A stretch of DNA of 64,000 nucleotides from Bacillus sp. sid0103 (GCF_019219025.1 NZ_JAHUWN010000019.1:65078-129077); one strand, 5' to 3'; shown: positions 20,025 through 28,769, numbered from the stretch's first letter. Program-made: numbers and translations. The notes: generated from the sequence alone by a model not told the origin.

Positions 20025-21437
20025 ATGGACATTAAGCTGCAAGAAAATAACCTTGCCTATCGTTTTCCAAAAAACTTTTGGTGGGGAAGTGCCGCATCAG
20101 GCCCGCAAACAGAAGGCGCAGCCCATTTAGATGGAAGAAAACCAAGCGTTTGGGATTACTGGAACAGTATTGAGCCGGAATGTTTTCATAATGGAGTAGG
20201 ACCGGAACATACATCCGATTTCTATCATCGGTATAAACAAGATATCCAGCTGATGAAAGAGACAGGCCATAACTCCTTCCGCACCTCGATTCAATGGTCA
20301 CGTTTGATTCCAGATGGAGCAGGAGAAGTAAATGAGAAGGCTGTTGCCTTTTACAACCAGGTCATCGATGAACTGATTGCTAATGACATCGAACCATTTA
20401 TGAATTTATACCATTTTGATATGCCTATGTGCATGCAGGAAAAAGGCGGATGGGAAAGCCGGGAAGTCATCGATGCCTATGTGAAGTATGCCGAAACCTG
20501 CTTTCGATTATTTAGCGACCGTGTGAAATATTGGTTTACCTTTAACGAACCGATTGTTCCTGTCGAGGCGGGCTATTTATATAATTGGCATTATCCTAAT
20601 GTAACAGATTTCAAACGGGCTGCCGTTGTTGCCCACCATACGATTGTGGCCCATGCAAGGGCGGTAGAGTCCTTTAAGAAATTGAATGTGGATGGCAAAA
20701 TCGGCATCATCCTAAACTTAACCCCAACTTATCCAAGAAGCAAGGATGCGGAGGATGAGACCGCAGCCCATATTTCGGATCTATTCTTTAACCGCAGTTT
20801 TCTCGATCCAGTCACAAAAGGGGAGTATCCGCGTGACTTGGTTGATATTTTAAAAGAAAGAGACCTGCTTCCAACTGTGGAGGTCAGTGATTTGGAAGTG
20901 ATAAGAGATAATCGGATTGATATTTTAGGTGTGAACTACTACCAGCCGCGCCGCGTAAAAGCCAAGGAGAAGCCGGAACCGGAGAATGCTCCGTTTATGC
21001 CGGAACATCTATTTGATCCGTATATCATGCCAGGGCGGAAAATCAATCCGCACCGCGGCTGGGAGATTTGCGAGGAAGTCATCTATGACATTATGATCGA
21101 TCTTCGTGACCATTATGGCAATATTCCCTTCTTCATCTCCGAGAATGGCATGGGGGTTGAAGGCGAGGAGAAGTTTCGCAACGAAGAAGGATTTATTGAG
21201 GATGATTACCGGATTGAGTTTGTGAAAGAACACTTAAAATGGGTACATAAAGGAATTCAGGAAGGGGCCAATTGCCTGGGATACCATATCTGGACATTCA
21301 TGGATAACTGGTCTTGGACAAATGCCTATAAGAACCGCTACGGATTGGTAGAAGTAGATTTGAAGAATGGTTTAAAACGCACCATTAAGAAATCGGGCAG
21401 ATGGTATAAGCTGCTGGCAGAGAACAATGGATTTTAA
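20025..21437 (+). CDS. GH1 family beta-glycosidase
   Basis: A 470-residue GH1 barrel without signal peptide. Acid/base Glu175 lies in TFNEP and nucleophile Glu373 in ISENG. In the C-terminal substrate loop MDNWSWTNAYKNRYG, Ser430 stands where beta-glucosidases have Glu, as in 6-phospho-beta-glycosidases, but the usual phosphate-binding Lys position is Asn with Lys one residue earlier. Substrate is therefore open. GH85 plus alpha-mannosidases would leave Man-beta-1,4-GlcNAc, and no GH130, GH2 or GH5 beta-mannosidase is visible, so this enzyme is a candidate for that bond (inference). It precedes two kinase genes. Confidence 0.88.
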   Translation: MDIKLQENNLAYRFPKNFWWGSAASGPQTEGAAHLDGRKPSVWDYWNSIEPECFHNGVGPEHTSDFYHRYKQDIQLMKETGHNSFRTSIQWSRLIPDGAGEVNEKAVAFYNQVIDELIANDIEPFMNLYHFDMPMCMQEKGGWESREVIDAYVKYAETCFRLFSDRVKYWFTFNEPIVPVEAGYLYNWHYPNVTDFKRAAVVAHHTIVAHARAVESFKKLNVDGKIGIILNLTPTYPRSKDAEDETAAHISDLFFNRSFLDPVTKGEYPRDLVDILKERDLLPTVEVSDLEVIRDNRIDILGVNYYQPRRVKAKEKPEPENAPFMPEHLFDPYIMPGRKINPHRGWEICEEVIYDIMIDLRDHYGNIPFFISENGMGVEGEEKFRNEEGFIEDDYRIEFVKEHLKWVHKGIQEGANCLGYHIWTFMDNWSWTNAYKNRYGLVEVDLKNGLKRTIKKSGRWYKLLAENNGF

Positions 21438-21476
21438 GCCTGGTGGAGCCAAAATTCTAATAGTAGGGGGATTCCA

Positions 21477-22385
21477 ATGAAAGCCTACATGGTATTCGAT
21501 ATTGGCGGCACATCTATTAAATATTCGGTTATGGATGAAACGGCCAAGAAACTGATAAGCGGAAAGCTGGCAACGCCCAAAGATGGATTGGAGAGTTTCC
21601 TGCTGACTTTACAAAGAATAGTAGAAAAATATTCGGCTGATTTTGATCTTCAAGGAATTGCGGTAAGTTCTCCGGGAGCTGTAGATGTAAAAACAGGCTT
21701 TATTGGCGGGGCCAGTGCGATTCCCTATATACATGGGGTGAACATGGCTGGCCTCATAACGGAACGGACGGGACTTCAGGCAGCGATTGAAAATGATGCA
21801 AATTGTGCTGCCTTGGCGGAAGGCTGGTTAGGTGCGGCCAAAGGAACGGATTACTATATTTGTATTGTGATAGGAACAGGAATTGGCGGCAGTATTGTCA
21901 TGAACCAATCGATTTTACGCGGGGCTTCGCTTCACGGAGGGGAGTTCGGTTACATGATTATGGGAGCACCCTTCCAAAATCCGCTTCAAGCAACCTGGAG
22001 CCTTGTGGCTTCCACCAATGCCCTTGTGGAGGAAGTGAAAAAGAGAAATTCGCTTGAAAAAGGGGAGCTGAACGGAGAAGAGGTATTTCGTTTGGCCGAA
22101 GAAGGTGACCCGATTGCCCAAGAATGTCTTTCCGAGTTTTATCAGAGGCTTGCAATCGGTATCTATAATTTAAAATATGCCCTAGACCCGCAAAAAATCC
22201 TCATTGGCGGCGGAATTAGCAAACGGCAGGAAGTGATTGCTGGGATCAATCGTGAATTAAAGGGGCTAAGAAATGATATTTCCACGTTACATATTGAAGT
22301 GGAAGCATGTCAATTTGGTAATGATGCCAACTTAATCGGGGCATTGTTTCATTTCCTGAATGACAAAGGCCGGTTTGAAGAATAA
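21477..22385 (+). CDS. ROK family sugar kinase without the zinc motif
   Basis: A 302-residue ROK protein with the N-terminal phosphate-binding loop FDIGGTSIKYSV, the ENDANCAALAE active-site block and the second glycine-rich loop CIVIGTGIGGSIV. The segment after HGGEFGYMI lacks the CXCGXXGC-type zinc site found in most ROK glucokinases, like the beta-glucoside kinase/BglK-like branch. It starts after a TAGGGGG site, 39 bp from the GH1 gene. It probably phosphorylates a mono- or disaccharide released by the locus, for example GlcNAc, mannose or Man-GlcNAc (inference). Confidence 0.85.
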   Translation: MKAYMVFDIGGTSIKYSVMDETAKKLISGKLATPKDGLESFLLTLQRIVEKYSADFDLQGIAVSSPGAVDVKTGFIGGASAIPYIHGVNMAGLITERTGLQAAIENDANCAALAEGWLGAAKGTDYYICIVIGTGIGGSIVMNQSILRGASLHGGEFGYMIMGAPFQNPLQATWSLVASTNALVEEVKKRNSLEKGELNGEEVFRLAEEGDPIAQECLSEFYQRLAIGIYNLKYALDPQKILIGGGISKRQEVIAGINRELKGLRNDISTLHIEVEACQFGNDANLIGALFHFLNDKGRFEE

Positions 22386-22405
22386 TAGATTAGGAGGAGT
22401 TGCGA

Positions 22406-23281
22406 ATGCTGGGTGCGATTGAAGCGGGAGGGACAAAATTTGTTTGTGCCGTCGGAGACGAAAAGGGAAAGATGGCGGACCGGATTCAAATCCCCACTAC
22501 TACCCCGGAAGAAACCATTCCAAAAGTAATCGACTTTTTTAAACGATATCCAGTGGAGGCAATCGGGATTGGCTCGTTTGGTCCCATTGATGTCAACCGG
22601 GAAAGTCCCACTTACGGACATATTACGTCGACACCAAAACCAGGGTGGAAGGATTATCCGTTCGTGCAAACGGTTCAGGAAGCATTTGATGTTCCAATCG
22701 GCTTTCATACCGATGTAAATGCGGCGGCTTTAGGAGAGGCGACCTTTGGTGCAGCCGAAGGACTGGACAGTTGCTTATATATTACTGTGGGAACAGGAAT
22801 TGGCGCAGGAGCGCTTGTTCAGGGACAGCTGCTTCAAGGGTATTCTCATCCGGAAATGGGGCATATTTTGGTCAAACGTCATCCGGAGGATCCATATCAA
22901 GGGAGGTGCCCGTACCACGGTGATTGCCTGGAAGGACTGGCGGCCGGCCCTGCCATTGAAGAACGCTGGGGTGAAAAATCAATCCACTTGGCGGGCCGGA
23001 AGGAAGTATGGGAATTGGAAGGATACTATATCGCCCAGGCCCTGATGCAATATATTCTGATTCTTTCTCCGAAAAAGATTATCCTTGGCGGCGGCGTCAT
23101 GAACCAAAAACAAGTTTTCCCTTTTATCTATCAGTATTTAGAGGAGTTTCTGCGTGATTATGTTTCATTGCCGGAGCTTTCAGAATATATTGTAACCCCT
23201 GGTTTAGGCAATGATGCAGGGATTACAGGGGCGCTTTTGCTGGCCCATCAGTCATTGATTGAGAGCAACAAAGACTATTAA
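22406..23281 (+). CDS. ROK family fructokinase/mannokinase-like (GmuE/ScrK type)
   Basis: A 291-residue sugar kinase starting AIEAGGTKFVCAVG. It has the GTGIGAGALV loop and a zinc-binding block GHILVKRHP...CPYHGDCLEG with His and Cys ligands, typical of Bacillus ScrK/YdhR fructokinases. The GmuE relative sits in the B. subtilis glucomannan operon, so mannose or fructose is a reasonable substrate. I chose ATG 22406 because AGGAGG lies 8 bases upstream. It lies 20 bp after the other ROK gene and ends the operon before a strong terminator. Confidence 0.85.
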   Translation: MLGAIEAGGTKFVCAVGDEKGKMADRIQIPTTTPEETIPKVIDFFKRYPVEAIGIGSFGPIDVNRESPTYGHITSTPKPGWKDYPFVQTVQEAFDVPIGFHTDVNAAALGEATFGAAEGLDSCLYITVGTGIGAGALVQGQLLQGYSHPEMGHILVKRHPEDPYQGRCPYHGDCLEGLAAGPAIEERWGEKSIHLAGRKEVWELEGYYIAQALMQYILILSPKKIILGGGVMNQKQVFPFIYQYLEEFLRDYVSLPELSEYIVTPGLGNDAGITGALLLAHQSLIESNKDY

Positions 23282-23285
23282 TAGA

Positions 23286-23320
23286 AAAGCGTACCACTTC
23301 GTAGTGTGGTACGTTTTTTT
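23286..23320 (+). terminator. Terminator of the GH1-kinase operon
   Basis: CGTACCAC and GTGGTACG pair around an eight-base loop, followed by seven T, immediately after the second ROK stop codon. Confidence 0.9.
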
Positions 23321-23411
23321 GATTCTGTTTTTGATCAACAGTGTTCTTTATTTTAACCAATGAAACTATGTTTTTACCAATAGGACGGAAGGGATAGTAC
23401 TGCTAAAATAG

Positions 23412-23425
23412 TGGAAAGGCTTACA
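23412..23425 (+). promoter_or_regulatory. Candidate cre site in an orphan promoter region
   Basis: TGGAAAGGCTTACA is one mismatch from the cre pattern and shares flanks with the importer-operon site at 13061. It follows a TAAAAT -10-like box at 23404-23409. Downstream there is a good AAAGGAGG sequence at 23466 but no matching long gene. Confidence 0.4.
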
Positions 23426-23697
23426 TTGGTGCCAGTTTATGGCATTAAGTGAAACTATGTTTATTAAAGGAGGTGGAGTTTATCAATCAAATAATCTTTT
23501 GATGCATTACATAGTGAGCCATTTGTAAAGGTGCTATTGGTTAACGGTGGTAACTCGCTGGTGGTACCTATAAGCTTCGTTCACCATTTTTCAAGAAAAA
23601 TTTAGACAACCTAATTTAAAGATTTTCGAAATATTTCTAACTTAGACTTATATATATGTAAAGCATGTAAATTTATAGGTTTCATAAGGAGGAAAAA
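23426..23697 (+). other. Leader-like gap without a supported gene
   Basis: After the cre-like block this gap holds an AAAGGAGGTGG sequence and GGTGGTAAC/GGTGGTACC text faintly recalling a T-box, but no specifier stem, antiterminator or U-tract is evident. It may be the front of a deleted sugar operon. The ABC exporter gene at 23698 has its own AAGGAGG site. Confidence 0.35.
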
Positions 23698-25452
23698 ATG
23701 TTCGTTTTTAAAAAGTTAAAGTCGTTTTATCTTCCTTTTAAAAGGGATTTCATCTGGTCGCTGCTCTTTATGCTGATTGTCGCAGCCATTACAGTCATCT
23801 ATCCGGTCATTTTGCAGGTAACCATTGATGATGTTGTGCTTGGCCGGCAATATGACTGGGTGCCATGGATTGCCCTGGGGTTTATCGCGCTTATGGCGGT
23901 AAAAGCCTTCTCTACTTTCATCCAGCATTATTTGGCGGATATGTTCGGCATTAAATCCGTGTTTATGCTTAGAAATGCCTTATATGAAAAACTGCAGCGG
24001 TTATCGTTCAGCTATTATGATAACGCAAAGACAGGGGATTTAATGTCTCGTTTAACCGCGGATGTGGAAGGGTTTCGTTTTTTTGTATCCTTCGGTTTTT
24101 GCGAGGTCCTTCGCTTTATTATTGTCGTGGGCACCAGTCTTTGTGTGATGTTCTATTATTCCGTCTCCCTGACTCTGGTCACGATGATGTCGCTGCCTTT
24201 TTTAAGTGTGGTGGTTTATAAGTTCGACAAAGCCGTCCATCCGGCATTCCGCGGGATTCGCGAATCGTTCGGCCGCTTAAATACAATGGTGCAGGAAAAT
24301 ATTAACGGGATCCATACAGTTAAAGCTCTGTCCAAAGAAAAGGAGGAAATGAAGCGCTTTAACTCCTCCAATCAAGAGTACAGGACCAAACAGCTGTATA
24401 CGTCGGGGGTATGGTCGAAATATTTCCCGCTGATGGAGCTGATCGGCAATATTTCCGTTGTCACGCTACTGGCGTATGGAGGATTTCAAGTGATCAATGG
24501 GGCCTTAAAGCCTGGGGAGCTTGTCGCTTTTTACAGTCTTGTTTGGTATATTATTTGGCCGATTATGAACTTGGGATTCACCATCAATATGTTCTCCCAG
24601 GCAAAAGCTTCCGGCGAGAGACTTCTGGAAGTATTGGAAGCGGATGAAACGATTATTGACGGCGATGACATCAGGAGTACCGGCAGAATGGAAGGCAAGG
24701 TGGCCTTCAATCAGGTCACGTTCCACTATCAAACGAAAGAGGCAGCAGCGCTCAAGGAGATTACTTTTTCCGCGCTTCCAGGGACAACAATTGGGCTTAT
24801 TGGCGCAACAGGCTCCGGGAAAACAAGCATCATTCAGCTTCTGTCCCGCTTTTATGAACCGACTGCAGGTGAAATTCGGATTGATGATCGTCCTATTCAG
24901 GAATATGGGTTGAAAATGCTGCGTTCGCAAATTGGCGTTGTATTACAGGAAACCTTTCTGTTTTCATCCACCATCAAGGCAAATATCGCTTACGGAAGGC
25001 CGGATGCGGAGATGGAGGAAATTATCGATGCGGCCAAACGGGCGCAGGCCCATGATTTTATTATGGAGCTGCCTGAAGGATATGACACGAAGCTGGGAGA
25101 ACGGGGGATGGGGCTCTCCGGGGGGCAAAAACAACGGATTGCGATTGCACGAGCCATCTGTATGAATCCTGCGATTCTCATTTTAGATGATTCAACAAGT
25201 GCGGTCGATATGGAAACTGAATTTCAAATTCAGAAGGCCCTCCGCGAGGTCATGAAGGGAAGAACGACGCTTATTATTGCCCATCGTATTTCATCACTAA
25301 AGCATGCCGATGAAATATTGGTGCTGGATCAGGGAAGAATCATCGAACGTGGTACACACGAACAGCTGCTTGCCCATGATGGAGCGTACCGGCGCATCTA
25401 CAACATTCAATATCAAGATCAGGCAGCCATTATGCAAAAGACGGGAGGGTAA
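23698..25452 (+). CDS. ABC exporter half-transporter with degenerate catalytic glutamate (YfiB-like)
   Basis: A 584-residue half exporter: six membrane helices in the first 310 residues and a C-terminal ATPase with Walker A GATGSGKTS, canonical signature LSGGQ and Walker B ILILDDSTSAVD. The residue after the Walker B Asp is Asp rather than the catalytic Glu. The partner gene has the complementary defect in its signature, typical of heterodimeric multidrug exporters (BmrCD or YfiBC type). It probably exports a drug, lipid or peptide; the substrate is unknown. The partner starts 9 bp after its stop. Confidence 0.9.
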   Translation: MFVFKKLKSFYLPFKRDFIWSLLFMLIVAAITVIYPVILQVTIDDVVLGRQYDWVPWIALGFIALMAVKAFSTFIQHYLADMFGIKSVFMLRNALYEKLQRLSFSYYDNAKTGDLMSRLTADVEGFRFFVSFGFCEVLRFIIVVGTSLCVMFYYSVSLTLVTMMSLPFLSVVVYKFDKAVHPAFRGIRESFGRLNTMVQENINGIHTVKALSKEKEEMKRFNSSNQEYRTKQLYTSGVWSKYFPLMELIGNISVVTLLAYGGFQVINGALKPGELVAFYSLVWYIIWPIMNLGFTINMFSQAKASGERLLEVLEADETIIDGDDIRSTGRMEGKVAFNQVTFHYQTKEAAALKEITFSALPGTTIGLIGATGSGKTSIIQLLSRFYEPTAGEIRIDDRPIQEYGLKMLRSQIGVVLQETFLFSSTIKANIAYGRPDAEMEEIIDAAKRAQAHDFIMELPEGYDTKLGERGMGLSGGQKQRIAIARAICMNPAILILDDSTSAVDMETEFQIQKALREVMKGRTTLIIAHRISSLKHADEILVLDQGRIIERGTHEQLLAHDGAYRRIYNIQYQDQAAIMQKTGG

Positions 25453-25460
25453 GTGAAAAC

Positions 25461-27281
25461 ATGGAGGAAAAACGAAAGAAACAACTAATCCTCGAGCGGT
25501 TTCATTACTCTCAGGATGAAGTGATTGATAAATCATTTAAATGGAATCAGATGTGGCGCTTGCTGCAATACTTAAAGCCCTATACGAAAAATTTACTGCC
25601 CCTTTCGTTTATGGCTGTGATCATTTCAACATCCATCCGTTTAATCATACCGATTTTAATTGGCGTCTATACACTTGACAAGGCGCTTGTTGAAAAAGAT
25701 ACAACCTTATTACTCCAGCTGATTCTCATCATTTCAGGGCTGTATGTTTTATCCTATTTTGTCAATTTGCTAAGAATCCGTTGGATGAACAAGCTTGGGC
25801 AAAATGTCATTTATGATTTGCGGAAGCATTTGTTTACACATGTGCAGTCCCTATCGCACAGGTTCTTCGACCAGCGTTCGGGCGGGTCGATTCTTGTACG
25901 GATTATGAATGATATTAATTCATTGCAGGAGTTGTTTACAAGTGGTGTTATTAATCTATTAACCGATTTTCTCCTATTGCTTGCGACGATTATTATCTTA
26001 TTTTCTTTGAATGCAAAATTAACGGTTGCGATTATGGTGATTTTGCCGATTATGTTTTTCATCTCCACCAGCCTGCGAAAAAAAATCCGGCTGCAGTGGC
26101 AATCGGTTCGGCTCGTCCAGTCGAAGCTCAATTCCCATTTAAATGAAAGTATTCAAGGAATTCGCGTCACACAGGCCTTTACCCAAGAAAAAGAAAACAT
26201 TCAATTTTTTAAGGGAGTCAACCAGGAAAACTTTGAAACTTGGAAACAAGCTGTCCATAAAAATGCCATGTTTGGACCGTTTGTCGAGATCACCAATGCT
26301 ATCGGGACGGCCATTCTCATCTGGTACGGGGCTTTTCTTGTCGCGGGCGGTGAAAGTACGATTGGGGAATTTGTCTCCTTTGCCTTTTATTTAGGGATGT
26401 TCTGGGAGCCGATTTCACGTCTTGGTCAGCTGTATAATCAGCTGCTGATTGGGATGGCTTCTTCTGAGCGGATTTTTGAGTTTTTAGATGAAAGGCCGAT
26501 TGTGGCGGAGGCTTCAAACCCGTTGGTTCTCCCTTCTATTAAAGGGCAGATTGATTTTGAGGGTGTGGAGTTTTCCTATGATGCCTCGCGGAAGGCGTTA
26601 AACGGTATTTCTTTTTCCATAAAATCGGGGGAGACGGTCGCACTTGTTGGACATACGGGCTCCGGGAAGACGACCATTGCCAACTTGGTCAGCCGCTTTT
26701 ATGATGCTACGTCAGGTGTTGTAAAAATCGATGGCCATCCCGTTCACGAATTGTCCGTTGCTTGTCTCCGTTCGCAAATTGGTGTGGTCCTGCAGGATAC
26801 GTTTATCTTTTCAGGAACGATTTTGGAAAATATCCGTTTTGGAGATCCGAAAGCAAGTGACGAGGAAGTGATGGCTGCAGCGAAGGTAGTAGGAGCTGAT
26901 TCGTTTATTAACCAGCTTGCCAATGGCTATCAAACGGAGGTGGAAGAGCGGGGCAATATCTTGTCTGTGGGTGAGCGCCAGCTACTTTCATTCGCCAGAG
27001 CCCTTCTCGCTGGGCCGAAAATTCTCATTTTGGATGAAGCCACCGCAAGTATTGACACGGAAACAGAGGTCAAGATTCAAAAGGCATTAAGAACGTTATT
27101 AAAAGGAAGAACAGCGATTATGATTGCGCACAGGTTATCGACGATCAGGGAAGCAGATAAAATCTTGGTGCTTGATCATGGAAATATTCTTGAGCAGGGA
27201 AACCATGACACTCTGATGGCTAAACAAGGAGTTTATTATGAATTAGTGAAAGCCCAATACAAAATGCTTGATGTGGTGTGA
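25461..27281 (+). CDS. ABC exporter half-transporter with degenerate signature (YfiC-like)
   Basis: A 606-residue half exporter. About 40 N-terminal cytosolic residues precede six helices. The ATPase has Walker A GHTGSGKTT, signature LSVGERQ in place of LSGGQ, and a full Walker B ILILDEATASID. The canonical Glu here pairs in the dimer with the canonical signature of the upstream subunit, giving one active and one degenerate site. It starts 9 bp after the upstream gene with a GGAGG site. No regulator gene is adjacent. Confidence 0.9.
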   Translation: MEEKRKKQLILERFHYSQDEVIDKSFKWNQMWRLLQYLKPYTKNLLPLSFMAVIISTSIRLIIPILIGVYTLDKALVEKDTTLLLQLILIISGLYVLSYFVNLLRIRWMNKLGQNVIYDLRKHLFTHVQSLSHRFFDQRSGGSILVRIMNDINSLQELFTSGVINLLTDFLLLLATIIILFSLNAKLTVAIMVILPIMFFISTSLRKKIRLQWQSVRLVQSKLNSHLNESIQGIRVTQAFTQEKENIQFFKGVNQENFETWKQAVHKNAMFGPFVEITNAIGTAILIWYGAFLVAGGESTIGEFVSFAFYLGMFWEPISRLGQLYNQLLIGMASSERIFEFLDERPIVAEASNPLVLPSIKGQIDFEGVEFSYDASRKALNGISFSIKSGETVALVGHTGSGKTTIANLVSRFYDATSGVVKIDGHPVHELSVACLRSQIGVVLQDTFIFSGTILENIRFGDPKASDEEVMAAAKVVGADSFINQLANGYQTEVEERGNILSVGERQLLSFARALLAGPKILILDEATASIDTETEVKIQKALRTLLKGRTAIMIAHRLSTIREADKILVLDHGNILEQGNHDTLMAKQGVYYELVKAQYKMLDVV

Positions 27282-27333
27282 TGGCTGACACCAAATTATG
27301 GACCTAGGCAAACGAAGGTGGAGGGGTTGTAAA

Positions 27334-27444
27334 ATGATACAAAGAGCTCATAAAGCCCGCCATAGAAAGAAAAATGCCATGGTGGTCGATAGAGCCATTC
27401 ATAATGCCTATCAGCCCAAAAATTTTGCTATGTCGGCCGAGTAA
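27334..27444 (+). CDS. Possible 36-aa basic small protein
   Basis: A short ORF 52 bp after the exporter genes, preceded by AAGGTGGAGGGG at a usable spacing and followed 30 bases later by a strong terminator. The N-terminal half is rich in His, Arg and Lys (AHKARHRKKNAM). I recognise no family. Position and ribosome binding site suggest it may be the last gene of the exporter transcript. Confidence 0.4.
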   Translation: MIQRAHKARHRKKNAMVVDRAIHNAYQPKNFAMSAE

Positions 27445-27474
27445 GAGCGGTTCCTAAATTTTTTGAAATAATAA

Positions 27475-27509
27475 CAAAAAGCCTAATCAATTAAGGATTA
27501 GGCTTTTTG
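27475..27509 (+). terminator. Terminator after the ABC exporter operon
   Basis: AAAAAGCCTAATC and GATTAGGCTTTTT form a perfect 13-bp hairpin with a seven-base loop. The symmetric A/T flanks allow bidirectional function. Confidence 0.92.
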
Positions 27510-27651
27510 TTGGTAATTCCAATTAATTAAAATAATACCGTTTTAACTTGGTTCTGTTTGATCGGAACGTTAAAGTGATTATCTTCTAATTTCAGTGGAG
27601 CTATTGGACGTTCGTTTAGGTTACCTTCCTGTGGTAAAGGAGGTAAGACAA

Positions 27652-27750
27652 TTGTACAGATTAGATGGAATTCTCAATAGTTCATCTTCAATTCACAAAT
27701 GTTTGCTACTCTGTTTATGTATTCAGTTATATGGGGAGGAAATGAAATGA
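27652..27750 (+). CDS. Possible 32-aa upstream ORF coupled to the DrrA-like gene
   Basis: TTG start 7 bases after AAAGGAGGT, running 33 codons including the stop. The stop overlaps the ATG of the ABC ATPase as ATGA. The peptide is hydrophobic and Cys-rich in the middle (KCLLLCLCIQL). The ATPase has its own GGGGAGGA site. It could be a regulatory leader peptide or chance; no family recognised. Confidence 0.3.
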   Translation: MYRLDGILNSSSSIHKCLLLCLCIQLYGEEMK

Positions 27751-28769
27751 ATTATATAAATAAAAAGATAACATTTCCGGAAAATGGAGATTGGGCTGTT
27801 GAAGCACGTGGACTTGTTAAAACGTTTGGCGACAACCGTGCTGTTGATGGGGTAGATTTGAACGTACGTGCCGGTACTATCTACGGTGTGCTTGGTCCCA
27901 ATGGAGCAGGGAAAACTACCACAATCAGAATGCTGGCCACGCTTTTACGATCAGACGAGGGTTCAGCAAAAATCTTTGGACACGATGTAGTGAAAGAAGC
28001 ACAGATTGTACGTCAACTAATTGGAGTGACTGGCCAGTACGCATCGGTAGACGAGTCACTTAGTGCTACGGAGAATTTGGTCATCTTTTCTCGACTGTTA
28101 GGACTAGGGCGTGCAGAGTCAAAACGTAAGGCAAACGAGTTGTTAGAGGAATTTGGTTTAACAGAAGCTGCAAAACGTCCTTTGAAAAATTTCTCTGGTG
28201 GTATGCGTCGCAGATTAGATTTAGCGGCAAGTCTCATTACACAGCCACCGCTTATCTTCTTGGATGAACCGACGACTGGACTGGATCCACGAACACGTAA
28301 TCAAATGTGGGAGACCATCCGCCGATTGGTAAAGATGGGATCAACGGTATTGTTAACAACGCAGTATTTACAAGAGGCAGATGAACTTGCTGATAGGATA
28401 GCGGTTATCGATCGTGGCAGAGTTGTTGCCGAGGGAACTGTGGACGAATTGAAAGCGTCAGTTGGGAACTCATCGTTACAATTGAGAATAAAAAATACAA
28501 AAGATATGGAAAACGCTCGTCATACGGTTGAACGGGTACTTAAAGTTAAGTCAAGTGTGTCGTCCGAAGGTGTGAAGATTATTGCACCAATGGCGGATGC
28601 TAACAAAGTGACTGACTTACTTATCGCCTTCCGTGAGTCAGGAATCCAATTGGCTGAGTTGAGTGTGCAAAAACCAACACTCGATGAAGTTTTTTTAAAC
28701 CTTACTGGTCATGGTGTAGAGGACACATTGCCTGGTGAAACGGGAGAAGTAGGGGAGGTAGGCATATGA
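27747..28769 (+). CDS. ABC-2 exporter ATPase, DrrA family
   Basis: A 340-residue cytoplasmic ATPase with Walker A GPNGAGKTT, signature FSGGMRRRLDL and Walker B LIFLDEPTTGLD, plus a C-terminal extension of about 110 residues typical of the daunorubicin-resistance DrrA family. Start chosen at 27747, six bases after GGGGAGGA; upstream in-frame codons are not preceded by a site. The permease gene overlaps its end by 4 bp. Likely exports a drug or lipid-like compound. Confidence 0.88.
   Translation: MNYINKKITFPENGDWAVEARGLVKTFGDNRAVDGVDLNVRAGTIYGVLGPNGAGKTTTIRMLATLLRSDEGSAKIFGHDVVKEAQIVRQLIGVTGQYASVDESLSATENLVIFSRLLGLGRAESKRKANELLEEFGLTEAAKRPLKNFSGGMRRRLDLAASLITQPPLIFLDEPTTGLDPRTRNQMWETIRRLVKMGSTVLLTTQYLQEADELADRIAVIDRGRVVAEGTVDELKASVGNSSLQLRIKNTKDMENARHTVERVLKVKSSVSSEGVKIIAPMADANKVTDLLIAFRESGIQLAELSVQKPTLDEVFLNLTGHGVEDTLPGETGEVGEVGI

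Noticed and set aside
23457..23528. 23-residue ORF in the orphan promoter region
   Set aside because: Its Shine-Dalgarno-like sequence lies inside the ORF, not before the start.
23521..23597. T-box-like GGTGGTAAC/GGTGGTACC text
   Set aside because: No specifier loop, antiterminator or terminator partner can be drawn, and the downstream gene is an exporter.
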